NCBI GenBank assembly: GCA_000526255.1
Contig: JAFS01000002.1
Coordinates: forward strand, 682,001-746,000
DNA from: Verrucomicrobia bacterium LP2A
GTDB taxonomy: Bacteria; Verrucomicrobiota; Verrucomicrobiia; Methylacidiphilales; Methylacidiphilaceae
Direction: 5' to 3'
DNA length: 64,000 bases
This document shows, one piece after another, positions 12,311 to 20,811 of the stretch. Each line of letters starts with the position of its first letter. Positions within the stretch are counted from its first letter, which is position 1. Under the pieces are notes generated by a model that worked only from the letters and a program-made list of their open reading frames with translations, searched no databases and was not told the DNA's origin. A program made the position numbers and the translations under genes.

Positions 12311-13067
12311 CTCTTTCCCTACGGTCCCTCTCCGTCGGCGGCGGAGCCGTGGACCCCTCCGGCTGGGTCTGACGCTTTTGTCGGCTCTCGTGTGGATGAG
12401 CGGGTATCTGCCGCTCTCGGCGCGCGATTTTGCACAGCAGGAGTGGATCGTGATCAGCGGCGGACCGGCGCTCCGATTTTTCGAGCACGGCAAAGCCGAT
12501 TCTCATGACAAGTACTGGGGCAACTTCATCCGAGCGGCTGTTGCCCGACTCGAACAGCTCGAACTGCAGGCGCAGGGGAAGCCCGGCATCACCCTTACCT
12601 GGCTCGTCTATCGACCCGCCTATGCCTCTCGCGGTCGGGAGGAGAAGCTCGACATCCTTTCCAATATCGTGAGCCAGGCAAACGCGCTCAAGATCCCTCT
12701 ACTCTGGTTCGACACCACCGAACAGCTGATCAACTATCTCAATGGCGGGCATGATCGGAAGGTGATGCCGATCGGCGGCTTCGATTACTTTGGTCATTCG
12801 AATCGAGCCTGCTTGATGTTCGATTACAGCAACGGCTTTGACAACATGTCTAAGGAATGCCTCCATGAAAAAGACTTGCGTCAGATCGAGCGAAAGGCGT
12901 TTCTCCGGCAGGCTGCGGTGAAGAGCTGGGGCTGCCATTCCGGGGAGGATTTTGCTCAATGGTGGAAGCGCCGGTTTGGGGTTCCCATGGTCGGTGCTGT
13001 CGGACGAACGGATTACGCCACGGCCAGCCTCCCCTATCTCTCCAAAGGGGCGAAGTGGACGCAATAG
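12303..13067 (+). CDS. Secreted protein with caspase-like His/Cys motif pair, function unknown
   Basis: 254 residues with an Arg-rich N-terminus and hydrophobic stretch ending near residue 40 (signal peptide or anchor). No family is recognised with certainty. Two segments resemble the catalytic dyad of clan CD (caspase/gingipain-like) cysteine peptidases: [10 protein letters not shown] with His165 and [11 protein letters not shown] with Cys211, each after a hydrophobic strand, in the usual His-then-Cys order. That it is a protease is inference. It overlaps ribBA by eight bases, and its 3' end overlaps the next secreted-protein gene, so the three may form one transcript. Confidence 0.6.
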   Translation: MVDSFPTVPLRRRRSRGPLRLGLTLLSALVWMSGYLPLSARDFAQQEWIVISGGPALRFFEHGKADSHDKYWGNFIRAAVARLEQLELQAQGKPGITLTWLVYRPAYASRGREEKLDILSNIVSQANALKIPLLWFDTTEQLINYLNGGHDRKVMPIGGFDYFGHSNRACLMFDYSNGFDNMSKECLHEKDLRQIERKAFLRQAAVKSWGCHSGEDFAQWWKRRFGVPMVGAVGRTDYATASLPYLSKGAKWTQ

Positions 13068-13708
13068 CCAGCATCTCTTCCAAGCTTTCTCCGGCGGCGA
13101 GCTTGGCCTGCTGCCTCTTTTTGCTTGTCTGCGTCCATATCTGCGCCCGCGGCGAGGAGCTGGCCCCGCAAGAGGGCGCGCCGCTTCCCGCAGCGAGTGC
13201 GAACGGGGCTCCGGCCGCTGCGGCGGGGGAGGCCGTCGCTCCCGTGCAGCCCGCGCTGGCACCCCCGCAGGAAGCCCCGGAGCCGTTAACTCCACCGCCG
13301 GGCATCCAGGTCGAGGAGTTTATCGGACACCGGTCAGTCGACAAGGATGGGAGCGGATGGGGTTGGGTGAGGCGCGCGAACGAGAGCTGGTCCGCAGCCA
13401 AGTGGGTTGTGTTTGAGGAGACCCCCGGGGGGATAGTGGCTCCCTGGCGGTTGCTCAACAGGAAGCGGACGGCCGACAACGACATCGAGTATCGTCTCCG
13501 CGGCTACCTGGCTCCCTTCTCCGCCTATGATCCCCATACCGACGAGTTTCTCGCCGTCTTCGTTCCCGAACGCGTAGAACCGATTGGTCCGGCCGCAGCG
13601 CCGCCGGAGCATCCCGGAGCTCCTCCCCATCGAGTGCGGGTCCGGGACTCTACCTCCCCGGTGAACGTGGAGGATCCGAACATTCAAGCTCCCTCGGCCT
13701 TGCGGTGA
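13055..13708 (+). CDS. Secreted Pro/Ala-rich protein of unknown function
   Basis: 217 residues from a GTG start that overlaps the previous gene by 13 bases. The N-terminus is a convincing signal peptide (SLACCLFLLVCVHICARG). An Ala/Pro-rich low-complexity linker (residues about 35-85) follows, then a compact domain with many Trp and Tyr (DGSGWGWVRRANESW, RLRGYLAPFSAYDPHTDEF). No family is recognised. The overlap with the putative caspase-like protein suggests the two exported proteins are made together and may act together in the envelope. Confidence 0.6.
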   Translation: MDAIASISSKLSPAASLACCLFLLVCVHICARGEELAPQEGAPLPAASANGAPAAAAGEAVAPVQPALAPPQEAPEPLTPPPGIQVEEFIGHRSVDKDGSGWGWVRRANESWSAAKWVVFEETPGGIVAPWRLLNRKRTADNDIEYRLRGYLAPFSAYDPHTDEFLAVFVPERVEPIGPAAAPPEHPGAPPHRVRVRDSTSPVNVEDPNIQAPSALR

Positions 13709-13725
13709 TCCCCCGGCCGGCCGAG

Positions 13726-14238
13726 CTACCGGCTCGACCCCTCTCCCGGCTCTTCTTTCTCCCTCCAGCTTCCATCCGACTTCTGGACGAGCTCTCCGGG
13801 AAAAGCGTCGTCTCGCCACCGTTTCCCATAGAGCGTCTCCACTCCAGAAAGGCTTTCTCCGAGCTTCTTGGACTCGCTCGCGTAGAGGAGATAGCGAGCT
13901 CGATTCTCTGCCTCGACGATCCGATGGACATAGGAAAGATAGCCGGCCTCCTTCGGTTCGGTGACGATTTGGAGGTAGCCGTTTCTCGTCTCGCCGATGA
14001 CGCGGTCATTCTTCAAGGCTTGCACCTCGCCCATGCGTGCCCGCCTCTTCTGTTGCAGGTCGCCTGCGGACGACCCCGTTCGGGATTGCAGCGGCGGACT
14101 TCGGATCTCGGTATCGAGGTCGACGTCGAAGAGAAGGGGCTCGGGGGATTGAAGACGGAGCGGGGCACAAGCGCTCAATCCGGCAAAAAGGGAAAGCGCC
14201 GAGAGGAGGTTGCAGAGCTGCGTCAGGCTGTTCTGCAT
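13726..14238 (-). CDS. YdbL-like DUF1318 lipoprotein
   Basis: 170 residues. The N-terminus ends in LFAGLSAC, a lipobox with the modified cysteine at about residue 24, so it is probably an outer-membrane lipoprotein. The central part (MGEVQALKNDRVIGETRNGYLQIV, broken here as MGEVQALKNDR and VIGETRNGYLQIV) matches the DUF1318/YdbL pattern, whose role is not known. The start at 14238 is selected because it opens the signal sequence. It follows the Nudix gene by 20 bases on the same strand. Confidence 0.65.
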   Translation of the reverse strand: MQNSLTQLCNLLSALSLFAGLSACAPLRLQSPEPLLFDVDLDTEIRSPPLQSRTGSSAGDLQQKRRARMGEVQALKNDRVIGETRNGYLQIVTEPKEAGYLSYVHRIVEAENRARYLLYASESKKLGESLSGVETLYGKRWRDDAFPGELVQKSDGSWREKEEPGEGSSR

Positions 14239-14258
14239 TCGATGCGGCCGAAAAGGTC

Positions 14259-14786
14259 CTACTTCGCTTCGCGAAGGAGAAATCGGTGTCGTAGTCGGCT
14301 CCACAGGTGGACGAATGCCGGAGAGAAATGACCCGGAACTGCCCGCAGCTCCTCTTCCAGAGCGGATATCTCGAGGAAGCGGCCCTCGGAGATCTCTTCC
14401 GGATCCAGAACAAACGGTCCATCGCATTCCCCCTGGTAGACCCAGATGAACTCGTTTCCGGTCTCCTGTCCGGCGGCGAGCTTGCCGACCGGTCGAAGGG
14501 GAATCGGCTCGGCAAGGCCGAGCTCCTCGGTCAGCTCTCTCCAGGCGCCCTCTTCGTAGGTTTCTCCCGCGTGGAGATGCCCGCTGCAGGACGAATCCCA
14601 AAGCCCGGGGTTCAGATCCTTCGAAAGTGAACGCTTTTGCAAAAAGAGTTCTCCACGCGCGTTGAGCAGGAGGATGTGAACGGCGCGATGGCGCAGGCCG
14701 AGACGATGCACCCAGGAACGCGGCTTCTGATCCACGACGCGATCGTTGAGATCCACGACGTCGAAGATCTCGGGAAGATTATTCAT
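14259..14786 (-). CDS. Nudix hydrolase
   Basis: 175 residues with a full Nudix box: G-HLHAG-E-TYEEGAW-RELTEELGL, i.e. the GX5EX7REUXEEXGU pattern that binds the metal and cleaves a nucleoside-diphosphate-linked substrate. The surrounding segments RAVHILLLNARGELFLQKRS and PGLWDSSCSGHL resemble the IPP-isomerase-like/YfcD branch of the superfamily, so the substrate could be an isoprenoid or a nucleotide derivative; this cannot be resolved by sequence alone. It is followed closely by the YdbL-like lipoprotein gene. Confidence 0.85.
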   Translation of the reverse strand: MNNLPEIFDVVDLNDRVVDQKPRSWVHRLGLRHRAVHILLLNARGELFLQKRSLSKDLNPGLWDSSCSGHLHAGETYEEGAWRELTEELGLAEPIPLRPVGKLAAGQETGNEFIWVYQGECDGPFVLDPEEISEGRFLEISALEEELRAVPGHFSPAFVHLWSRLRHRFLLREAK

Positions 14787-14919
14787 CCGATTTCCATTGC
14801 TCCCGTCGCTTTCCTGCCATGCTCTCGCCCCGGCCGCAAGGCAAGAGCCCGGCCGTCAGCTCATGGAGGCCTTTTGACCTGCCGCCGCCGCTTCCCGACA
14901 GAGGGCAGGGAGCGCTCGC

Positions 14920-16443
14920 TCATCTCTCCCCATGGAGGCCATTTCTCTCGGCGGGACCCTCCCGTCGCCGCCGCTCTTCGAGGCGCCGTAAGGCGCCTTG
15001 CAGGCGCGCCAGGGAGGAAGAGGGAGGGATGGGTTCCACAGAAGCGCCGGAGGGGGACCAGATCGGGTTGACCTCGATCGGGTTAGATGCGTCGACGGGG
15101 GGCTCCGTGGAAGAAGCGACCTCCACGACGGTTGCCGGCTGCTCGAATGCCTGCTTCTGCCGGAGCGGGGAAAAATTCCAGAGGCGAACGGCCGTGCCGC
15201 AGATGAGGGAGCCAACGGCCGAAAGGAAAAGAGTAACCAGAGGAAGGGCCAAGCCGACGAAGAAGAAGGTTACGACGGAAACGACGACCACGCCGGCGAA
15301 GAGGACTCCAATGATCGGCACCGCGCCGAACGCGGGCAGCCTAACGAGAAGCTGCGCACCCCAAAGGCAGAAGATAAAGGCCATCGCTGCCGTGAGAAGC
15401 CAGGGCAGTGGACGGATAAACTCTGCGTCGACGATCTGCCGGGCAATTTGCATCTGGAGCTCTACCGGCGTCATCTTGCCGACCGGGGTAGGGAGCTTCG
15501 GGACGATCTCACCATCCGTCACTCCGATCCAGACCTGCCGGCCGCGAAGGGGGGGGAGCTCGTCGCCGCTCAAGACCCCTTGAATTGCCTGGTTGGCGGA
15601 GACCAGGTAGCTGTCGTAGTCGACACGGGGGATGGTTTTGGGAGAGCGACGATAGCGTACGGAGATCCGCCCGTCGGCATCGATCGGAATCGTGCGGATT
15701 CGCTTCCCCCGCCGGTCGCGAAGGATGATGGCGTGGCCCAAACGGACGGTTGCCTGGCGCAAATCCGCATCGAGGAAAACGGCGGCCGCCTGGAGGGCGA
15801 GGGAGGGGACCAGAGCGTCCTTGACCCGGAAAACCAGGGGCAGAGAGCGGACTTCCCCGGAGCCGATTTCGAGGTTGGCCAATCCGACAGGGCAGTCTCT
15901 GGCGAACGTCGCTCCCGGCCAGATGACGGATCGATACTCCGTCAGGTTGTCGAGCCTCGGCAAGCCCGGCAGTTGCGTCGCTCCGGAGGGGAGTGAGTCT
16001 CCCTGGTGCTCGGCCAGCAGGGCATCCGCCGCGAAACAGACATGATCCATGCGCCGGACCAGAGAGGCGAAGGTCTGGTCGAAGGAGCTCATCTTCGCCC
16101 CCTTCTCGCTGAGGAGGACTTCGAAGACGATGCTCTGGGGCAGCTGCGCAAGCAGCCCGCGAAGGCAGAGGGCATACTCGAGACGGGGCCAGGGCCAGGG
16201 CCGGTCAGACGGAATGTGGTCGATCGCGATGAGGGCGAAATGGCTGCTCTTCGATTCAGAAGGAACGAAGTCTTCCCAGCGGGCGATTCTTTCCTCCCAG
16301 TCCGACAAGAATCCTTCGTAGACAAAGATTGCCAAGAGAATCGACCAGAGGGAAGCAAGCAGTGCGGCAATCCGAAGACGCTTTTTCTCGTTCTGCCGCG
16401 ACTGAGCCGCGGCAGGAGAGGGAGGTTGCTTGTCAGCGGACAT
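14920..16443 (-). CDS. CHASE2-domain membrane protein without a recognisable output domain
   Basis: 507 residues. One N-terminal membrane helix (about 23-45) is followed by a large extracytoplasmic region that matches the CHASE2 sensor pattern (HFALIAIDHIPSDRPWPWPR near the start; IPRVDYDSY and LRGRQVWIGVTD near its end). Then come three clustered helices typical of CHASE2 proteins. Instead of the usual kinase or cyclase, only about 90 cytoplasmic, Pro/Ser/Arg-rich residues follow. The start at 16443 overlaps the upstream J-domain gene by 11 bases, so the two are co-translated. What it senses and how it signals are unknown. Confidence 0.7.
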   Translation of the reverse strand: MSADKQPPSPAAAQSRQNEKKRLRIAALLASLWSILLAIFVYEGFLSDWEERIARWEDFVPSESKSSHFALIAIDHIPSDRPWPWPRLEYALCLRGLLAQLPQSIVFEVLLSEKGAKMSSFDQTFASLVRRMDHVCFAADALLAEHQGDSLPSGATQLPGLPRLDNLTEYRSVIWPGATFARDCPVGLANLEIGSGEVRSLPLVFRVKDALVPSLALQAAAVFLDADLRQATVRLGHAIILRDRRGKRIRTIPIDADGRISVRYRRSPKTIPRVDYDSYLVSANQAIQGVLSGDELPPLRGRQVWIGVTDGEIVPKLPTPVGKMTPVELQMQIARQIVDAEFIRPLPWLLTAAMAFIFCLWGAQLLVRLPAFGAVPIIGVLFAGVVVVSVVTFFFVGLALPLVTLFLSAVGSLICGTAVRLWNFSPLRQKQAFEQPATVVEVASSTEPPVDASNPIEVNPIWSPSGASVEPIPPSSSLARLQGALRRLEERRRREGPAERNGLHGER

Positions 16444-17371
16444 CCGAAGCCCTTGGTCGTTCACGATCTTGCTCCGCGCGAAACATCCGCTCCGACTCCC
16501 GCTGCCATTGCCGGGTTCGACTCTTGAGCTCGCGCATCTCCTTCCTTAAATCGGCTAGCCTCGCCCGAAGCCAAGCCTCGACCTTTGGTCCTGCCGTCGA
16601 TTCCCAGCCACTTCGTCCACAGCCCCACGCCGGATCCCTTCGGTAGCACCGGAGTTCGCGAAGCGCGCGTGCCAGCGTTTTCTCCGCCTGGGATACCCTT
16701 CCCGTCAGCCAGGAAAGCGATTCTCCTTGGCCGAGGGCGCCGTCGTCCTGCAGGCAAAAGGATTCCAAGAGATCCAAATCCCCTGCCTGATAGGCGAGTT
16801 GGACGGCCCTCCACCGCTCCATTCGCTTCCCGTCTCCGCCTCCGTTCACGTCGGGATGGAGCCTTCTGGCCAGGATTCGGTAAGCCTTTTTCAGGCGCCG
16901 CCTCGTTTCCCCGATCTCCGCGCTCTCCCGGAGTCTCGAATCGAGAGGCTCCTCTCGTGGGTCTCTCTTGGGATCGAGCCTCCCTGCCGCTCGGCAAGAG
17001 GAGCGTTTCTCCAAGACCTTGCGATAGGCCAGGGCGAGTCCCTGTCCTTTGAGCCAGCTCATCGACTCGACTTCGAAGACGAGCCGCCTGAGCTCGTGCA
17101 GGGATCCTTCCGCCTGTTCCAGTTCACGCGATAATTCAGGGAAGTGCTTTTCGGTCCAGGAACGGAACTGTCCCCGTTCATGGGAAAGAAACGTGCGGAT
17201 GCGCTCGCTCACCCGCGCAAGACGTTGCAGAAGAACCTGATATCGTTTCTCCCAACTTTTGCGGATCGCTCCCTCTTCGACGAGGAGAAGGGAACGGCAG
17301 GGCGGAGAGAGGGACGGCGAAGAGTAAATTCGGAAGCGAGACCGCCGCAAACAGGAACCGCCGTTTTGCAA
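16433..17371 (-). CDS. J-domain (DnaJ-like) protein with coiled coils
   Basis: 312 residues, rich in Arg, Lys, Glu and Leu. Internally, LKKAYRILARRLHPDVN carries the HPD tripeptide (172-174) and helix II of a J domain, the part that stimulates Hsp70 ATPase; the N-terminal J helix is hard to see. Long charged helices on both sides (residues 40-125 and 210-300) suggest coiled coils. The start is uncertain: TTG at 17371 is the furthest upstream. It overlaps the CHASE2 gene, hinting at an Hsp70-related role tied to that membrane protein. Confidence 0.6.
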   Translation of the reverse strand: MQNGGSCLRRSRFRIYSSPSLSPPCRSLLLVEEGAIRKSWEKRYQVLLQRLARVSERIRTFLSHERGQFRSWTEKHFPELSRELEQAEGSLHELRRLVFEVESMSWLKGQGLALAYRKVLEKRSSCRAAGRLDPKRDPREEPLDSRLRESAEIGETRRRLKKAYRILARRLHPDVNGGGDGKRMERWRAVQLAYQAGDLDLLESFCLQDDGALGQGESLSWLTGRVSQAEKTLARALRELRCYRRDPAWGCGRSGWESTAGPKVEAWLRARLADLRKEMRELKSRTRQWQRESERMFRAEQDRERPRASDVR

Positions 17372-17606
17372 GTTAACTGGCTCCTCCCTGGTATCGGCCT
17401 AAGGCGCCGTGCCGCCCTCCCCATAATAGAGGATGGGCTCGGCCGAGCGTTCGGCGCTCGGATGAGAGCCTCCTTCGCATGGGGCCGACGGGTGAGCGTA
17501 GACTAGGCGACCTTTTCGGAAATTGCCGTCCTGCCATGAGTGACGCGGTCCGCATGCTCGGTCCGTTTGACGACAAAGCCCCAAACGCGCATGCTCCTTC
17601 CAGATT

Positions 17607-18347
17607 ATGGAAAGGCTTGGCTTGGTCAACTATTTTGCCGCCGGTGGCCTCGTCTACGCCTTTGAGAAGGCGACGCTGGCGAGCAAGTTGATCCTCTTCC
17701 TGCTCCTCTTGGCGTCTTCGCTGAGCTGGACGGTGATCTTCGTGAAGCTCGGCCAGCTCCGTTATGCGCGTCGGCAGACCCGGCGCTTCCTCCAAAGGCT
17801 ACGCGCCGATGCGTGGCATCTTCCGTATGTCAACGGGGAGAGGTTCCCCGGTTCTCCGGAGCACGCTGTCTATTTGGCCGCCTTTCGCGAGCTCCTTCAC
17901 CAGGCCCGCCCCCTCGCTGCCACTAGGGAATCTTCCCTGGAAATGCTGCTTCCCGAAATTGTGGTGAAGCCGTCGGCAATGAAGGCGGTCGAGGGGGCCA
18001 TGGAACGCGAGCTGGGTACGCAGGGTCTCTGCCTGGAGGAGCAGATGGTGCTTTTGGCGACCGCCGCTTCCGGAGCGCCTTTTCTCGGTCTCTTGGGAAC
18101 GGTGTGGGGGGTCATGGACGCATTCAGCGATATTGCGATTGTGGGCAAGGCGTCCCTCGCCGCGATGGCGCCGGGAGTTTCCGGCTCTCTCATCTGTACG
18201 GTCACCGGCCTTCTGGTGGCGATTCCGGCTCTTTTTGCCTACAATTTCCTGGTTGCAACCATCCGTTCGCGGATCGTTCGGATGGAAAATTTCGCGGCGG
18301 AGCTCCAAAGCGAGATCGAGAGCATATTCCTGGAGCCGGAACGATGA
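17607..18347 (+). CDS. tolQ: TolQ/ExbB-type proton channel protein
   Basis: Inner-membrane motor protein of the Tol-Pal system, 246 residues with three membrane helices: about 22-45, then a pair in the C-terminal half (SGAPFLGLLGTVWGVMDAF and GSLICTVTGLLVAIPALFAYN). Those two segments are the MotA/TolQ/ExbB signature. The first gene of the tolQ-R-A-B-pal run, it overlaps tolR by four bases. The 235 bases upstream, up to the divergent J-domain gene, should hold the promoter, but no convincing consensus was found there. Confidence 0.92.
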   Translation: MERLGLVNYFAAGGLVYAFEKATLASKLILFLLLLASSLSWTVIFVKLGQLRYARRQTRRFLQRLRADAWHLPYVNGERFPGSPEHAVYLAAFRELLHQARPLAATRESSLEMLLPEIVVKPSAMKAVEGAMERELGTQGLCLEEQMVLLATAASGAPFLGLLGTVWGVMDAFSDIAIVGKASLAAMAPGVSGSLICTVTGLLVAIPALFAYNFLVATIRSRIVRMENFAAELQSEIESIFLEPER

Positions 18348-18781
18348 AGCGCTTTTCCGAACGGCCTTCGACACGCGGGTTTGCGGAACTGAACGTGACT
18401 CCGATGCTCGATTTCGCCTTTACCCTTCTGGTAATTTTTTTGATCACGACTCCACTCCTGGAAAGCGGCATTGATGTCTCCCTGCCGCAGGCAGCCGCCA
18501 ATCGCCACCCTCCCGATCCCCGTTTTGTGCAGACGATCACGATCGCCCGAACCGGAGCCCTCTATTGGAATCGGGAGCCGCTCACGAGGGCGCAGCTCCC
18601 CGCTAAGATTGCAGAAGCTCTTCGTGCCCATCCGGATCTGGCGGTCGCTGTCCGCGCCGACCGCGATCTTCGGTACCAGGAGCTGGTGACGGTCTTCGAT
18701 GCGCTGCAAGCCGGCGGAGTTCCTCAAGTGGCTCTGGTGCATGCGGATGAGCAGCTGGGACGCTCGCCTTCTGCCCCTTGA
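18344..18781 (+). CDS. tolR: TolR/ExbD-type protein
   Basis: Partner of TolQ in the proton-driven motor, 145 residues: a short cytoplasmic start, one membrane helix (about 20-42) and a periplasmic domain. The family motif LNVTPMLDFAFTLLVIFLI contains the membrane Asp that carries protons. The ATG overlaps the tolQ stop (ATGA). Confidence 0.92.
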   Translation: MKRFSERPSTRGFAELNVTPMLDFAFTLLVIFLITTPLLESGIDVSLPQAAANRHPPDPRFVQTITIARTGALYWNREPLTRAQLPAKIAEALRAHPDLAVAVRADRDLRYQELVTVFDALQAGGVPQVALVHADEQLGRSPSAP

Positions 18782-18815
18782 CGCGACTCCCCCTCCCTGG
18801 TCAGAATAGCGAACC

Positions 18816-19637
18816 GTGCCGCGCGACTCGATCTCCCGTGAGCCATCCGTTCCGCAGGGCGAATCATTTCCGATCCGCTCCTTCCGGCGAACCTATCCGC
18901 TGGTTGCCGCTGGCCACCTCCTGGCGCTGCTGCTTTTCCTTCTGCTCGCCAAATTCGCGTCGAAGCACCCGCCCGCACTGGCCTTCTTTTCCCCCATCTC
19001 CGCGGGAAGGACGGGGGAGGCCTCGGGTCCGCCGACGCAGAGCCACCCGGCCCCGGGAAAGCCGCCACTCCCTTCGACTTCCGGAGCGGAGCTCACACCG
19101 AGAGCGATTTCCCCGGGGGAAAAGCTTCCCGTTACCGATGGGAAGCCGCCGCTCGCTCCGACGGCAAAAAAACATGGCGAGCCGCCCCGGAAACCACCCA
19201 TTCGGCCCAACCTGCAGGAAGTCACGCGCACTCTTCCCGCGGCCGAGCCGCCTGCGGCTGCACCTCGCCGTGCCGAGCCTTCGACAAAACCAGCCTCTTC
19301 GCGGACGAGCCCGCCCGGCAACGGAGAGGGAGCCGGGCCCTCAACCTCGAATCCTTCCTCGCTCGGGCCTGGCTGGTACTACTCCCTCATCCGGGATCGT
19401 CTTTACGCGGCCTGGGATCAGCCTCTGCGCCTCTCGAATCAAAACCTTGTGGCAAAGGTCCAGATTTTCGTTGCCAAGGATGGCCGCATCTCTAAACCTG
19501 TCCTCCTCGTCTCATCCGTCAATGAGGAGTTCGACCGCACCGTCCTGGAAGCGGCCCATCAAGTGGATACGGTGGGGGAGCCTCGTCCATCCGATGTGCC
19601 AGAAATCGTCACGGTCACCTTCCGCATGGTGCATTGA
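18816..19637 (+). CDS. tolA: TolA/TonB-like energy-transducing protein
   Basis: 273 residues: a short cytoplasmic N-terminus, one membrane helix (about 30-48), a long Pro/Lys/Ser-rich periplasmic spacer (50-180) and a C-terminal domain with GWYYSLIRDRLYAAWDQP and ILVVAKDG-like strands. TolA and TonB share this build; position between tolR and tolB favours TolA, whereas the spacer is more TonB-like (Pro/Lys rich rather than a long Ala/Lys helix). Starts with GTG. Its TGA at 19635-19637 directly abuts the disputed start of tolB. Confidence 0.8.
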   Translation: MPRDSISREPSVPQGESFPIRSFRRTYPLVAAGHLLALLLFLLLAKFASKHPPALAFFSPISAGRTGEASGPPTQSHPAPGKPPLPSTSGAELTPRAISPGEKLPVTDGKPPLAPTAKKHGEPPRKPPIRPNLQEVTRTLPAAEPPAAAPRRAEPSTKPASSRTSPPGNGEGAGPSTSNPSSLGPGWYYSLIRDRLYAAWDQPLRLSNQNLVAKVQIFVAKDGRISKPVLLVSSVNEEFDRTVLEAAHQVDTVGEPRPSDVPEIVTVTFRMVH

Positions 19638-19677
19638 TTGGATTGGCTCCGGAAGATCGCGAGCCGCGCTTGGGGTC

Positions 19678-20805
19678 TTGTTCGTGCTCCTGTGGGCCTT
19701 GCCTCTCCCTCCGTCCTGGAGCCAAGTGGAGGTGACTGGCGGCAAGGTGGGCGTTGCGCTCCTGCCATTCACCGGACCGGAAGCGGCCAAGGCTCATGCC
19801 ATCGTGAGCGCCGATCTAGCCCGGACCCTTCTCATTCAGGTGGCTTCTGGCGGGCGGGAACACTTCGAAGCCACCGCCGCGGTGGGCAGTGGGTCGCTGA
19901 CCGGCCGGATCGTCGACCGACTCCAGAAAGGGCCACCGATGGAACGGACCTTCGACGGCGATCTGCGCACGATCGCCCATCAGTTTGCCGACATGATTAC
20001 CCAGCAGGCGACGGGCGTCTCCGGCTTTGCGACCAGCCGCATCGCGTTCATTTCGCAGGACACGGGTTTCAAGGAGCTCTATATCATGGACATCGATGGA
20101 GCAAACGTTCAGCGCCTTACCGCCGATCGATCGATCAGCGCCCATCCTCGTTGGAGCCGCGACGGCGCTCTTTTGGCCTATACCTCCTACCGAAGCGGCT
20201 ACCCGGATGTGTTCATCGTGAAGCTCGGCAAACGGACGCGCAGCCGAGTGGCCTTTTTCCCCGGCATCAATTCGGGCGCCGCTTTTTCGCCCGACGATCT
20301 CACCCTGGCGCTCACGCTCAGCAAGGACGGGAATCCGGAAATCTACCTCATGCCGGTCGAAGGGGGGATTCCCCGTCGGCTGACTCATAACCGGGCGACC
20401 AATACCTCTCCGAGTTGGTCTCCAGACGGAAAGGAGATCGTCTACACCTCGGACGAACGAGGGAGCGTCCAGCTATTCGTGATTTCGGCTCAAGGGGGAT
20501 CGGCTCGCCGCCTGCTGACCGGGACTGCCTACAGCTCGGAACCGGATTGGTCTTCGGATGGAAAGAGAATCGCCTATGTCGCCCGGATCTCCGGGGAATT
20601 CCAAGTCGGCATGTATGAGCTTTCTTCCGCAACGGCGACGCTGCTGAGCAGCGGCGGGGGGGAAGACCCGTCCTGGACGAGAAACTCTCGCCACCTGGTG
20701 TTTGCGCACGGCGGTTCCCTCTATCTCATGGATTCGGTCACCAAGCAGATCGTGGCTCTTCCGAACGGTCTTTCTCGTTGCTCCGAACCGTCTGTCTCAC
20801 CCTGA
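19678..20805 (+). CDS. tolB: Tol-Pal system protein TolB (start or frame uncertain)
   Basis: Periplasmic beta-propeller that binds Pal. A short N-terminal domain (GVALLPFTGPEAAKAHAIV) is followed by WD40-like PD40 repeats, e.g. HPRWSRDGALLAYTSYRSG, SPSWSPDGKEIVYTSDERG and EPDWSSDGKRIAYVARISG. The start is a problem: the first ordinary start codon in frame that is not deep in tolA is TTG at 19678, which leaves a signal peptide without its positive end. An ATT at 19633, or a one-base frameshift in GGGG (19672-19675) linking to TTG 19638, would restore a normal signal sequence. It lies six bases before pal. Confidence 0.88.
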   Translation: MFVLLWALPLPPSWSQVEVTGGKVGVALLPFTGPEAAKAHAIVSADLARTLLIQVASGGREHFEATAAVGSGSLTGRIVDRLQKGPPMERTFDGDLRTIAHQFADMITQQATGVSGFATSRIAFISQDTGFKELYIMDIDGANVQRLTADRSISAHPRWSRDGALLAYTSYRSGYPDVFIVKLGKRTRSRVAFFPGINSGAAFSPDDLTLALTLSKDGNPEIYLMPVEGGIPRRLTHNRATNTSPSWSPDGKEIVYTSDERGSVQLFVISAQGGSARRLLTGTAYSSEPDWSSDGKRIAYVARISGEFQVGMYELSSATATLLSSGGGEDPSWTRNSRHLVFAHGGSLYLMDSVTKQIVALPNGLSRCSEPSVSP

Positions 20806-20811
20806 ACCAAG

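Noticed and set aside
19638-20390. Separate gene starting at TTG 19638 (MDWLRKIASRAW...)
   Set aside because: After the first 14 codons it leaves the TolB frame and becomes Arg/Ser-rich shadow; better explained as the true tolB start with a one-base shift.
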